Notes: generated by a model not told the origin, from the letters alone. 64,000 nucleotides of DNA from Chryseobacterium oleae (GCF_900115055.1 NZ_FOVD01000003.1:1-64000); one strand, 5' to 3'; numbered from the stretch's first letter, positions 8,201 through 17,381 are shown. Numbers and translations are program-made.

Positions 8201-11200
8201 TTATTTTGAAATTAAATAATTGAATTCTGCTGCAATCTGGTTAAGCTTTTCCAGATGATCGATGTAGTCTGCTTTCGTTTTTACTGCCTGATTGACCAAT
8301 AAAACCCAGGTCATATAATCGATTTCTCCGGCATCCATCTGTTTTTGAGCGGCAGTTAAAATGGTTTCTGATTTCGGAAGCTGTTTCTGCTCATAATTGT
8401 CAATGATCTTCTTTTGATTCATGTAATGGCTGATCTGCTGTCCTATTCTGTTGTTAAGCTCAATCTCTTTACGCTGGTATTCATTTTCGGAAACCGCAAT
8501 TTTAGCCTGAGCAGCTTTTGCCAATGCCCTCTGCCCTTTCGTGAACAACGGAATTCCCACACCCACCTGAACGGAATTAAAACGGTTGTTATTGATGTTC
8601 TTCATGCTCTGATTCGTGTATCCTACAAGAAGTTCTGGGAGAAGTTTACTTTTTTCAAGTTGTACTTCAGCTTCATTGATTTTAATCTGCTGCTGTAAAT
8701 ACTGAAGTTCAGGATGCTGGCTGATGGTTTCCTCAGAGAGCTGAAGATTGATATCCATTACAGATTGATCAGCTACCGGTTGATATGGCTTTTCGGACTG
8801 AAGCAGTAACTGGAATTGCAGCTTCGAGATATTCAGGTCATTTTCAAGGGTATTCAGTTGGATGTCTGCCTGTTCTTTCTGGATGGAACCGGTAGATTCT
8901 TCTAAAATATTAGCCTCTCCTTTTTTCAGCCTTAAGCTGGCTTTGTCAGCAAAATTCTGGTAGAGACGGCTGATGTATTCCAATACTTTTTTCTTTTCCT
9001 GAAGAATCAATATCCTGTAAAAAACATCTGAAACTTCCTTTCTGAGCTGAGCTTTGGTCAGGTTTTGATTCATCACACTAGCCGTCCATGAAGCATCAAG
9101 CATTTGTTTTCTTTTCGAATATACTGTCGGAAAACTGAATCTTTGGGATACGGAAAACGAATTGTCGGTTTCCTGCCCCTGAATCTGTCCGATAGCGCCA
9201 GCCACTTCCAGTTGCGGAATATCAAGATAAGTTCCTTTCAGTTTTTCCTGATAATCAGAGATCAGTTTTGAATTTTTAAGTGTCCCGTTTTGCTGATAAG
9301 CCTTTTCCAAAGCCTGTTCATAAGTAATATTTTCCTGTGCACTGATTCCACTTACGGAAAGTAATAACAGAACCACCGACAGTTTTTTATAATTAAATTT
9401 TTTAGAGAATTTCATTTTCTTTTTATTAATTCGTTCAAATAAGACATAGAGAATAGGAAGCACAAATAGGGTAAGTAAGGTGGCCAACATCAGTCCGCCG
9501 ATAACTACGGTTGCCAAAGGCCTTTGTACTTCTGCCCCTGCACCGCTGCTGAGTGCCATCGGAAGGAAACCTAGTGAAGCTACAAAAGCGGTCATTAAAA
9601 CCGGACGAAGCCTCATTCTTGTTCCCATCAGGACAATTCTGCTGGTGTTGGTTATCCCGTTCTTTTTTAACCGGTTAAACTCTGATATCAAAACAATTCC
9701 GTTAAGTACCGCAACTCCGAAAAGGGCAATAAATCCAACTCCCGCACTAATGCTGAAAGGCATTCCTCTCAACGCCATAAAATACACCCCGCCAATGGCT
9801 GATAAAGGAATCGCTGTGTAAATAATCAGACTGTGTTTTACAGAACCGAAAGCAAAGAATAGCAATAAGAAAATCATGACCAGTGAGATCGGAACGGCAA
9901 TTCCCAGTCTGGCTTTGGCTTCATTTAAATTCTCAAAGGCACCGCCATAAGAAATTGTATACCCGGAAGATAATTTTAAATCTTTATCCGCCTTCTTCTG
10001 AAGCTCCTCCACGATGCTCTGAACATCTCTCCCACGCACATTGAATCCTACAACAATCCTTCTTTTGGTATCTTCCCTCTGAATCTGATTCGGGCTGTTT
10101 TTTAATTCCACTTTAGCCAATTGAGATAACGGAATCTGTTCACCTGACGCCGTAGGAACCAAAAGATTCCGGATGCTTGTGATATCTTTTTTATGTTCGT
10201 TATCCATACGGACTACAATGTCAAATTTTCTTTCTCCTTCGTATAAAGCTCCGGCGGTCTGTCCTGCAAAAGCCATATTGATCACTCTGTTGATTTCTGC
10301 TACGGAAATACGGTGACGTGAAAGTTCTGCCCGGTTGTAATCAATCAACACCTGAGGCGCTCCCACAACAGGTTCCAGATAAAGATCCTGAGCACCTTTC
10401 ACAGTATTAATGATACTGCCCAGCTTTTTTGCATAGACCGCAAGACTGTCCAGATCTTCACCATAAATTTTACAGACCACATCCTGTCTGGCTCCCGTCA
10501 TCAGCTCATTGAAACGCATCTGTACCGGAAACTGGAAGCCTGTTGTTAATCCCGGAATGACTTTGAGGGATTCGCTCATCTTAGCTGAAAGTTCAGGGAA
10601 TGATGTGGCGGATGTCCATTCTTTTTTCGGTTTTAAAACAATGATCATGTCTCCCGCATCCATCGGCATGGGTTCTGTGGGAATTTCCGCACTTCCGATC
10701 TTGGTGACTACTTTTTCTACTTCAGGAAACTGTTTCAGAAGAATTCCGGCAGCCTGGCTGGTCACTTTTTTTGTTTCATTGATGTTGCTTCCCTGCAGAA
10801 TACGCATTTCAACAGCAAAATCACCTTCTTCCAATGATGGAATGAATTCACCGCCCATTCTGGAAAGGATCAACACAGCGCCTGCAAAAAGGACCAAAAC
10901 AGTAAGAAGAATTGTTTTCCTGAATTTAAGTGCTTTCATCAGGAATTTCTGATGACCTGCTTCTACTTTGGCCATGACCCTGTCTGAAATATTGTCCTTC
11001 TCCTTTTTCTTTTTACTCAAAACAAGCGAGCTCATCATCGGGATATACGTTAAGGAAAGCAGAAATGCTCCCACCAGAGCAAAAGCAACCGTTTGAGCCA
11101 TCGGTTTGAACATTTTTCCTTCAATTCCCTGAAGCGTAAAAATCGGAAGATAAACAATCAGAATAATAATCTGTCCGAATACGGCGCTGTTCACCATTTT

Positions 11201-12538
11201 TGAAGCAGAACTGGAAACCTGTTCATCCATTTCCTTCTTGCTGAGCATATTGTCTTTACCGAAATGCTTTTTATGAGCCAGCTGATGGAGAACCGCTTCC
11301 ACGATAATAACGGCTCCGTCTACAATCAATCCGAAATCAAGGGCTCCGAGACTCATTAAGTTTCCTCCGACGCCAAAAATATTCATCATGATAATGGCAA
11401 ACAGCATGGCTAAAGGAATCACCGATGCCACCAATAATCCGGCTCTGAAATTCCCAAGGAACAGAACAAGAATGAACACGACGATCAAAGCTCCTTCCAT
11501 AAGGTTGGTTTTTACAGTGCTGATCGTATTATTCACCATTTTAGCACGGTCCAGGAACGGTTCTACGACGACCCCTTCCGGTAATGATTCCTGGATTTTT
11601 TCAAGTCTTTGCTTTATATTTCCGATGACTTCATTGGCATTTTCACCTTTTAGCATTAAAACAATGGCTCCGGATACTTCTCCGGTATCATTGTAAGTCA
11701 TGGCTCCGTATCTTGTGGCAAAGCCGATCTTAACTGATGCTACATCCTTGATATGAACCGGAATTCCGTCTTTAGTATCCGCAACCTGGATATTTCCGAT
11801 ATCTTCCACACTGCCTAAAAGTCCTTCACTTCGGATAAAAAGAACGGTTTCTTTCTTCTCAATATAGGCACCCCCGGTATTCTGGTTGTTCTTTTCCAGA
11901 GCTGCAAAAACATTATTAATATTGATGTTGAATGCCTGTAATTTATTTGGATTAATCGCTATTTCGTATTGTTTCAGCTTCCCTCCGAAACTGCTGACAT
12001 CTGCTACCCCTTTTGTTCCTAAAAGCTGGCGCCTGATCACCCAGTCCTGAATGGTTCTGAGTTCAGTTTCATTGTAAACATGTTCGTAGCCTTTTTTAGC
12101 TCTTACCACATACTGAAAGATCTCTCCCAGCCCGGAAGAAATAGGTCCCAGCTCCGGTTTTCCAATGCCCTCGGGAATGTTTTCCTGAACAAGCTGAAGA
12201 CGCTCCTGAACCTGTTGGCGGGCCCAGTAGACATCCGTTTTATCATCAAAAACGACCGTTACAAGAGAAAGTCCGAAACGTGAAAAACTGCGAAGTTCGG
12301 TGATTCCGCTGATGTTGCTGGTAGCCTGTTCTATGGGAAAAGTAACAAGACGTTCGATGTCTGCTGCTCCATAAGAAGGCGCTGTGGTAATGATCTGAAC
12401 CTGGTTATTGGTAATATCCGGCTGGGCATCAATAGGAAGTTTGGTGGTTTCATAGATACCAAGAAGAATCAGCCCTATGGTAAAAAGAGCGATGATGAGT
12501 TTATTCTTTACAGAAAACTCAATAATTTTATTTAACAT
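8201..12538 (-). CDS. CzcA/CusA-type heavy-metal RND pump fused to a TolC-like outer-membrane factor
   Basis: A 1445-residue fusion. Residues 1 to about 1040 form a heavy-metal-efflux RND transporter. The TM4 signature is complete (D401, D407 and E414 in LDFGLIVDGAVIIVEA), matching the proton-relay residues D402/D408/E415 of CzcA. From M1042 a second protein begins in frame: a classic signal peptide (KKFNYKKLSVVLLLLSVSG, then ISAQ) followed by about 380 residues of TolC-like helical-barrel sequence (NITYEQALEKAYQQNG near its start). The junction INKKKMKF has an A-rich stretch before the internal ATG at 9415, so independent initiation there is also possible. Either signal-peptidase cleavage or internal initiation would free the channel. 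Fusions of this size are common in Flavobacteriia. The specific metal is undetermined. Confidence 0.92.
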   Translation of the reverse strand: MLNKIIEFSVKNKLIIALFTIGLILLGIYETTKLPIDAQPDITNNQVQIITTAPSYGAADIERLVTFPIEQATSNISGITELRSFSRFGLSLVTVVFDDKTDVYWARQQVQERLQLVQENIPEGIGKPELGPISSGLGEIFQYVVRAKKGYEHVYNETELRTIQDWVIRRQLLGTKGVADVSSFGGKLKQYEIAINPNKLQAFNININNVFAALEKNNQNTGGAYIEKKETVLFIRSEGLLGSVEDIGNIQVADTKDGIPVHIKDVASVKIGFATRYGAMTYNDTGEVSGAIVLMLKGENANEVIGNIKQRLEKIQESLPEGVVVEPFLDRAKMVNNTISTVKTNLMEGALIVVFILVLFLGNFRAGLLVASVIPLAMLFAIIMMNIFGVGGNLMSLGALDFGLIVDGAVIIVEAVLHQLAHKKHFGKDNMLSKKEMDEQVSSSASKMVNSAVFGQIIILIVYLPIFTLQGIEGKMFKPMAQTVAFALVGAFLLSLTYIPMMSSLVLSKKKKEKDNISDRVMAKVEAGHQKFLMKALKFRKTILLTVLVLFAGAVLILSRMGGEFIPSLEEGDFAVEMRILQGSNINETKKVTSQAAGILLKQFPEVEKVVTKIGSAEIPTEPMPMDAGDMIIVLKPKKEWTSATSFPELSAKMSESLKVIPGLTTGFQFPVQMRFNELMTGARQDVVCKIYGEDLDSLAVYAKKLGSIINTVKGAQDLYLEPVVGAPQVLIDYNRAELSRHRISVAEINRVINMAFAGQTAGALYEGERKFDIVVRMDNEHKKDITSIRNLLVPTASGEQIPLSQLAKVELKNSPNQIQREDTKRRIVVGFNVRGRDVQSIVEELQKKADKDLKLSSGYTISYGGAFENLNEAKARLGIAVPISLVMIFLLLFFAFGSVKHSLIIYTAIPLSAIGGVYFMALRGMPFSISAGVGFIALFGVAVLNGIVLISEFNRLKKNGITNTSRIVLMGTRMRLRPVLMTAFVASLGFLPMALSSGAGAEVQRPLATVVIGGLMLATLLTLFVLPILYVLFERINKKKMKFSKKFNYKKLSVVLLLLSVSGISAQENITYEQALEKAYQQNGTLKNSKLISDYQEKLKGTYLDIPQLEVAGAIGQIQGQETDNSFSVSQRFSFPTVYSKRKQMLDASWTASVMNQNLTKAQLRKEVSDVFYRILILQEKKKVLEYISRLYQNFADKASLRLKKGEANILEESTGSIQKEQADIQLNTLENDLNISKLQFQLLLQSEKPYQPVADQSVMDINLQLSEETISQHPELQYLQQQIKINEAEVQLEKSKLLPELLVGYTNQSMKNINNNRFNSVQVGVGIPLFTKGQRALAKAAQAKIAVSENEYQRKEIELNNRIGQQISHYMNQKKIIDNYEQKQLPKSETILTAAQKQMDAGEIDYMTWVLLVNQAVKTKADYIDHLEKLNQIAAEFNYLISK

Positions 12539-12619
12539 GGAAAAATTATTAATTGATAAACAAGAAATTGGCTGCTTCAGGGCAAAATCCTAAAGCATTA
12601 ATTTTCAATTTAAAATCAA

Positions 12620-12982
12620 TTAAGAGAACCGTGGAGGCTGGAAAATACGGGAAAGATAAAGACTTGGGAAGTTTTTCTCCTGATAGGTGCTGTTTTTCTG
12701 TGGAACCCTGATTTCTTTAGGTTTTTCTATGTGAAAACTGATATCAGGAAGCTGGGCATTCACCATCAGCACAATGGGTGGATTGATAAAGGGAAGTTTC
12801 TGGTCTGTAGCCCAGTCTGAATCTTCTTTATGGTTGTCATAGTGTTCCATGACAAACTCTGCGAAGTTTCCTTCATATTCCATAAGATGCTCCACAAACA
12901 ACGGCACTTTGAGTACTTCCGCCGTATTGGTGGTAGCAAGCACATACATCATTGAACATATTATGGAAAGCCATTTTAACAT
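12620..12982 (-). CDS. Small exported protein of the metal-efflux operon, unknown function
   Basis: A 120-residue protein with a hydrophobic N-terminus (LKWLSIICSMMYVLATTNTA) that looks like a signal peptide or a single membrane anchor. The mature part is acidic, then ends in a basic tail (YLSRIFQPPRFS). I recognise no domain. It lies 81 bp upstream of the CzcA-TolC gene on the same strand behind a good -7 box, so it is probably the first gene of the efflux operon. Similar short proteins precede CzcA genes in other Flavobacteriia in my recollection; a role in metal sensing or periplasmic chaperoning is only a guess. There are several His/Glu/Asp residues (EHYDNHKEDSDW) that could bind metal. 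Confidence 0.7.
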   Translation of the reverse strand: MLKWLSIICSMMYVLATTNTAEVLKVPLFVEHLMEYEGNFAEFVMEHYDNHKEDSDWATDQKLPFINPPIVLMVNAQLPDISFHIEKPKEIRVPQKNSTYQEKNFPSLYLSRIFQPPRFS

Positions 12983-12989
12983 TGCGATG

Positions 12990-12997
12990 CAAATATA
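12990..12997 (-). promoter_or_regulatory. -7 box of the metal-efflux operon
   Basis: On the minus strand TATATTTG matches TAnnTTTG. It lies only 7 bases before the ATG at 12982, so the transcript would be nearly leaderless or translation may begin at the Met codons 11-12 residues later. Confidence 0.5.
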
Positions 12998-13056
12998 GGG
13001 CTTAAATTTTTTCTAAAACGGTCCTCTGTATTAATTTTATGAGAATAATCCCTGTG

Positions 13057-13743
13057 TCAGAAGTCTTTCCCATAGATATTCGATATTTCAAAAGATGAAT
13101 TGTTTTGTAAATAAGTAGAGATCAGTGAACTGATTTTCTCATTTCCTAAAATATAAACAATGGTATTTTTACTGCTTTCAGGGAATTTTTCCTTTATAAT
13201 TTCCACGATTTTCTCCGGTGTTAAAGGATTAATGGTATATGATGTTAACGGAAAACTGTGATCAAGATCGGAAAATACATCTTCTTTTCGTTCAGTATAA
13301 ATAAAGCTATCGACTTTCTTACTTATGGCTAATGCCCTGTTAATCTCATATAGATAAGCCAGTGCTTTAACATCTCCGATCAGGAAATAATGACTTCCGG
13401 ATTCATCTAAAATCAATTCATCAGAGAGTTTTCTGAAAAACACCGTATCGCCTTCCTGAATGGTTTCTATCCATTTTGAAGTATGATTCATCACATCTGT
13501 ATGGATAGCAAAATCTGCGGTATGAAAAACCGGTTCGTAATTCCAGAACGCATACTCCCGGATTTCAGTCTCCGGATTGTAGTAAGGGTCAGAAAGGAAA
13601 ATTTCCGCCGTGTATCCCGCAGCATAGTGAAGCTGCGAAAAATCCCTGCTCTGAATTCTGATGTGAAAAGTGTTTTCTGCAATTTTACTTTTTGAAAGAA
13701 TATTGCCTGAAAAAAAATCAGAAGGTTTAGGCTTGCTGTGCAT
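13057..13743 (-). CDS. Siderophore-interacting protein-like flavoprotein
   Basis: A 228-residue protein related to ViuB/YqjH-type ferric-siderophore reductases, but diverged. The FAD-binding block appears as REYAFWNYEP (equivalent of R-x-Y-T/S-x-R) and the nucleotide-binding block as FLIGDVKALAYLYEI (equivalent of GDxTALP). These enzymes reduce Fe(III)-siderophores in the cytoplasm to release Fe(II). It is the last gene of a minus-strand cluster holding a second, more canonical family member (14405), an MFS transporter and a Crp/Fnr regulator, with about 50 bp between genes. The lack of a standard C-terminal YWxxG signature makes the exact activity uncertain. Confidence 0.65.
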   Translation of the reverse strand: MHSKPKPSDFFSGNILSKSKIAENTFHIRIQSRDFSQLHYAAGYTAEIFLSDPYYNPETEIREYAFWNYEPVFHTADFAIHTDVMNHTSKWIETIQEGDTVFFRKLSDELILDESGSHYFLIGDVKALAYLYEINRALAISKKVDSFIYTERKEDVFSDLDHSFPLTSYTINPLTPEKIVEIIKEKFPESSKNTIVYILGNEKISSLISTYLQNNSSFEISNIYGKDF

Positions 13744-13793
13744 AAGAAGCTAAAAATTAAAGATTAGACGGAGAAATTCAGAGAATGACAGAA

Positions 13794-14363
13794 TCAGAGT
13801 TTTGATTTTAATCTGCTTAAGGTCTCCTGAGAAATATTGAGGTAGGAAGCTACCATTTTGTTGGAAAGTCTACGTACAATAATCGGGTTTTCATCCAGTA
13901 ACTGGCGGTATTTTTCTAGGGCATCCTGTACCAGAAAAGACATCAATCGTCGTGTATTGTTTACATAAGCGCCTTCAAGGTAGATTCTGTAAAATTTTTC
14001 CCACTGCGGAATCTGATCCAGTAAATGATAAAAGCTTCCGTGCGTGATGTAGTAGATTTCTGAATCTTCCACAGCCTGAATAAATTCATCCGACGGCTCT
14101 GAGGTAATAAAACTGACCAAAGCGGTTGCAAACTGATTTTCAAAAGCAAAATACCGGGTAGAGTCCTGCCCTTCTTCATTGATAAAGAAGATGCGGAGAC
14201 AGCCTTTTACTACAAAGAATGTTCTCTGGCTGGATTGTCCGTTAGCAAGAAGCAGTTCATTCTTTTTCAGTTTCATTGGTTTGAAATGGGAAAGAATGAT
14301 ACTAAGTTCTTCATCGGTTACCGATATTTTGCTTTTGATATATGAAGCTAATAGTTCTTCCAT
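13794..14363 (-). CDS. Crp/Fnr-family transcriptional regulator
   Basis: A 189-residue regulator with an N-terminal cyclic-nucleotide-binding-like beta-barrel (NGQSSQRTFFVVKGCLRIFF) and a short C-terminal helix-turn-helix (VASYLNISQETLSRLKSKL). It belongs to the small Bacteroidota Crp group that lacks a clear cAMP phosphate-binding cassette or iron-sulfur cysteines, so the effector is unknown. It sits between the two siderophore-interacting protein genes and probably controls them and the MFS gene. A TTGAC-N4-GTCAA palindrome with Crp/Fnr geometry lies upstream of the MFS gene at 16430 and is a natural candidate operator. Confidence 0.85.
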   Translation of the reverse strand: MEELLASYIKSKISVTDEELSIILSHFKPMKLKKNELLLANGQSSQRTFFVVKGCLRIFFINEEGQDSTRYFAFENQFATALVSFITSEPSDEFIQAVEDSEIYYITHGSFYHLLDQIPQWEKFYRIYLEGAYVNNTRRLMSFLVQDALEKYRQLLDENPIIVRRLSNKMVASYLNISQETLSRLKSKL

Positions 14364-14404
14364 TGATTTTAAAATCAGTCGTCAGCAAATGTAGCAATAA
14401 ATGC

Positions 14405-15187
14405 TCAATCTCTCTGGTTCTGCCGCTCTCTGGATGTTTCGTCCTCCGACTGACCAGCCTTCCAGTAAGAAACCACATGCATGCCGTGTGCATCCCAGTT
14501 TAATTCAGTTTTGAAGTAAGTGCGGATTTCTTTTGCCGTAGTATATTCGGTAGCGGCATAAACATATTCTTTCAGGATTCCTTTTGGAAATACAAAGCTT
14601 TTGACAACATCTGCCAATTGGCTTCCCTGTTCAGGATGAGAGTTATAAAGCCATTCTACGGATATATCGGCGGCAGAGCACAATATCACTTCATCTTCTT
14701 TTCCATGTACCTCCAAAAATATTTTTGCGTTTACAAAAGAAGGCAGCTGTTCTGCAATCGCACTGATAACAGGTAATGCCGTGGCATCACCAACGAGTAA
14801 ATATAAATCTGCATCAGGAATCAATGGCCGTGTGCTTTCTTTCATGCCTATTTCAAGTGAATCACCCGGGTTTGCATTCAATGCCCATGCTGATGCCGGA
14901 CTGTTTTCCCCATGAGCAACAAAATCAATGGTGAGTTCACGATTTTCCAGATCAATTTTACGGTTGGTGTAGGTTCTGGTGATAAATACCGGTTCTGACT
15001 TTTGGTCTTCTCTGTGGACAGGAATACATATTTTGTTATTGGATCCGGATCGAACATGGGTTAATAATTCCATCTGGTTTTCGTCTATTTTAAATACCAC
15101 CCGGATAAGATGTGGGGTAAGGTATTTTTTATCTTTAACGGTAAATACGGAACGTATTTTTCGTGATGTTATTGAACTTGTTATCAT
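14405..15187 (-). CDS. Siderophore-interacting protein (ferric-siderophore reductase, ViuB family)
   Basis: A 260-residue NAD(P)H:flavin-type reductase that releases iron from internalised ferric siderophores. The FAD motif RTYTNR (71-76), the HGENSPASAWA block (92-102), the nucleotide-binding GDATALPVI (133-141) and the C-terminal SIP signature ending in SYWKAG (240-245) are all present, so both FAD_binding_9 and SIP domains are intact. The last 15 residues are charged and probably disordered. It lies 13 bp downstream of the MFS transporter gene and is surely cotranscribed with it. No TonB receptor is in this cluster, so the siderophore may be the one made by the operon at 33-48 kb, or a xenosiderophore. 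Confidence 0.88.
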   Translation of the reverse strand: MITSSITSRKIRSVFTVKDKKYLTPHLIRVVFKIDENQMELLTHVRSGSNNKICIPVHREDQKSEPVFITRTYTNRKIDLENRELTIDFVAHGENSPASAWALNANPGDSLEIGMKESTRPLIPDADLYLLVGDATALPVISAIAEQLPSFVNAKIFLEVHGKEDEVILCSAADISVEWLYNSHPEQGSQLADVVKSFVFPKGILKEYVYAATEYTTAKEIRTYFKTELNWDAHGMHVVSYWKAGQSEDETSRERQNQRD

Positions 15188-15200
15188 TGTTTTTAAAGAA

Positions 15201-16376
15201 TTATTTTTTGTTAAATAATAGAATAATCATAGAAAGAATACAGCTGATGGCTCCGAAAAGATAGACAGCCTGATAATTAAACCATCCCGCAGCAAGGCCT
15301 GCTGCCGGTCCCGCCAATCCCAGCGAAAGATCTACAAAAGCTACATAAGCTCCCAAAGCAGTTCCCCGCATCTGTGGTTTTACTTTCTGAATAGCCAGTA
15401 CTCCAAGGGCAGGAAAAATAAGGGAAAAACCTATTCCAGTCAGTCCACACCCGATAATTGCTACAGCTTTTGAGGCTGAAGTCCAGATCATGATCTGTCC
15501 GGCTGCTTCAATAATCAGCGAAATAAAAGCGACCTTGAAACCTCCAAATTTGTCCGGAAAAGAAGCAAAGAAAATCCGGGTCAAAACATAGCATGCCCCG
15601 AAAGTCATGAAAGCCAGCGATGCATCACCCCAGTTTTTTTCCATAAAGAAAAGCCCTACAAATGAGGCAATGCAGCCGAAAGCCATAGAAGAAAATGCAA
15701 GACTTAACCCTTGGCCAGCCACTGTTTTGATTACCTTGTAAAAAGGAGTTCTGATATGGTCTTTATCCACAGGGATTGCAGGAAGTTTCGCTGTAGAAAT
15801 CCAGCTGACAAGTGGCAACAGCATGATCAGAATAAATGCGGGAAGGTCTCCAAAGCCTTTACTTAACCAAATGCTTAACGGAGCTCCAATCGCAATCCCC
15901 GCATACATGGCGATACCATTCCAGGTCATTACTTTTCCCGACTTTTCGTGGCCTGCAAGCCCGATTCCCCAGGTTAAAGCTCCTGTAACGAGAAAACTTT
16001 CACCTACCCCATGAATAATCCTTGCCAGCAGAAGAAATCCAAGAGCCAACATAGGAGAAGTTTGAAAAAATACGGCAAGAACATAGGCTGCTCCGGCAAT
16101 GACAGATAATATGATTCCTGACATTTTGCTTTTTTTAGCGCCTTTCGTATCTGTTATTTTTCCGGAATAAGCTCGGGTTAAAAGGGTAGCCAGCGACTGA
16201 AGCCCGATCACCAGTCCGATGATAAGGCTGTTGAAACCTAAGTTGTTCTGGACAAATTTTGGAAGTACACCTAAGGCAATTCCTATCGTCAGGTATATGG
16301 CAAAAACAGACAGGATAATGGGCATAGTTGCCTGATAGAAATTAATGGACTGTCCCTTTGCTAATGTTGCACTCAT
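15201..16376 (-). CDS. MFS transporter (12-TM, arabinose-efflux/YhhS-like)
   Basis: A 391-residue major facilitator with about 12 predicted transmembrane helices. The motif A loop after TM2 is visible as RAYSGKITDTKGAKKS. The second half carries a matching conserved loop (FASFPDKFGG). The YhhS/arabinose-efflux type is the closest by eye. Its neighbours are a ferric-siderophore reductase 13 bp downstream and a Crp regulator, so export or import of a siderophore-like compound is a plausible role. The ATG at 16376 follows a weak -7 box (GACATTTG on the minus strand, 16401-16408) with a Crp/Fnr-like palindrome centred about 42 bp before the likely start of transcription. Confidence 0.88.
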   Translation of the reverse strand: MSATLAKGQSINFYQATMPIILSVFAIYLTIGIALGVLPKFVQNNLGFNSLIIGLVIGLQSLATLLTRAYSGKITDTKGAKKSKMSGIILSVIAGAAYVLAVFFQTSPMLALGFLLLARIIHGVGESFLVTGALTWGIGLAGHEKSGKVMTWNGIAMYAGIAIGAPLSIWLSKGFGDLPAFILIMLLPLVSWISTAKLPAIPVDKDHIRTPFYKVIKTVAGQGLSLAFSSMAFGCIASFVGLFFMEKNWGDASLAFMTFGACYVLTRIFFASFPDKFGGFKVAFISLIIEAAGQIMIWTSASKAVAIIGCGLTGIGFSLIFPALGVLAIQKVKPQMRGTALGAYVAFVDLSLGLAGPAAGLAAGWFNYQAVYLFGAISCILSMIILLFNKK

Positions 16377-16429
16377 AATTTTTGTTTAAATATTTCGGTG
16401 CAAATGTCCTGGTACGACAGAAGAAAAAC

Positions 16430-16445
16430 TTTGACTTAGGTCAAA
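16430..16445. promoter_or_regulatory. Crp/Fnr-type palindrome upstream of the MFS-SIP operon
   Basis: TTTGAC-TTAG-GTCAAA has perfect 6-bp arms and the TGA-N6-TCA core used by Crp/Fnr proteins. Its centre (16437.5) is roughly 42 bp upstream of the start of transcription implied by the weak -7 box at 16401-16408, the usual class II activator position. A related palindrome (ATGAC-TGGA-GTCAT) occurs at 17382. Confidence 0.5.
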
Positions 16446-16468
16446 AAAAGAAAAAACGAAACTTCTTT

Positions 16469-17077
16469 CTATTCAAAATCCAGAAAACCATCCGAAAGTT
16501 TTTTCCATTGGATCTTGGAAACACCTATCATTCCTCCGGCAGCGATCATAAGATTTCTAACAACATCAATCAATCCTGCATCGAAATTCGGTGTTTCATT
16601 CCGTCCGTAGACTGCCGCTTTTAAGTGAGTGGCTGTTCTGGAAATCATAAAGGTAGATGTAGCTTTAGCACTGTAAAAATGGGCAATATGTTTACTGTGT
16701 TTATCTTCAGGATCCTTTGATGGATTACAGGTGATCATAATACTTTCAGAGATATTGTCTTCCTGAAAACAGATATCAGTGATTTCTACCCAGTCATAAC
16801 CCTTCGCTGCTTTTTCTCCCGGTCCGGGAATATCTATTCTTATAAAATCTCCTATCTGAGGAATTCTTACGACTTCATTTCCTTCGGCATCATACAGTTT
16901 AAAATCTGCAAACCCTTCTCCACAATAGCTTTTCCATTGGTTGACAGCAAAAAACCTTTCTTTCAGCAGTTCAAATTTTATCGGAAGAAGTGTTGGCTCA
17001 AACTGTTTTTGGCTTTCTGTATCGTGAAATCCACCGGATATTTGCTGGGGAACTCTCGGGATCTGCTTTGGTTTCAT
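16469..17077 (-). CDS. Conserved protein of unknown function
   Basis: A 202-residue soluble protein with no signal peptide and no transmembrane helix. I do not recognise a family. The sequence has a beta-rich central part (GFADFKLYDAEGNEVVRIPQ, then IGDFIRIDIPGPGEKAAKGYDWVEITDI) and a C-terminal helix-rich region (LIDVVRNLMIAAGGMIGVSK). The length and the compact, well-formed composition argue that it is a real gene. It is encoded on the same strand as the MFS-SIP cluster, 92 bp upstream of it, with a promoter region and palindrome between, so cotranscription is possible but not required. Confidence 0.65.
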   Translation of the reverse strand: MKPKQIPRVPQQISGGFHDTESQKQFEPTLLPIKFELLKERFFAVNQWKSYCGEGFADFKLYDAEGNEVVRIPQIGDFIRIDIPGPGEKAAKGYDWVEITDICFQEDNISESIMITCNPSKDPEDKHSKHIAHFYSAKATSTFMISRTATHLKAAVYGRNETPNFDAGLIDVVRNLMIAAGGMIGVSKIQWKKLSDGFLDFE

Positions 17078-17150
17078 GGTATTGAATTTTAGACTAAGTT
17101 ATAAAAACCGGAAGAATTCTTTTATGAGCGGAATCACAACACTGGTTTTT

Positions 17151-17275
17151 AAACACAAATGACACAAATACTATCGCAAATAACACTAATGTGACAAAGA
17201 GATTTGTATTACCCGTGAAAAATATTTGTGTCATTTGAGCAAAACATTGGTGTTATTCGTGTTTTAATCATAGAA
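17151..17275. repeat. Intergenic inverted-repeat element
   Basis: Within the 445-bp gene-free stretch 17078-17522, perfect 15-bp arms CAAATGACACAAATA (17156-17170) and TATTTGTGTCATTTG (17223-17237) enclose 52 bases. The right part (ATTGGTGTTATTCGTGTTTT, then AATCATAG) closely resembles the end of the intergenic repeat at 51480-51575. No coding potential is seen. The rest of the gap holds only the palindrome at 17382 and a -7 box. Confidence 0.6.
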
Positions 17276-17381
17276 TATAAAAAACCTCTCAATTGAGAGG
17301 CTGATGTTAAAACGTAATGTATTAAAATATATGGAGTTTTATAATGCATGCCAAAAGTAAAAAGAATGGGTGATGTATTTT

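Noticed and set aside
10509..10952. 147-codon open frame antisense to the metal pump
   Set aside because: It mirrors the pump gene on the opposite strand and shows no promoter or conserved motif.
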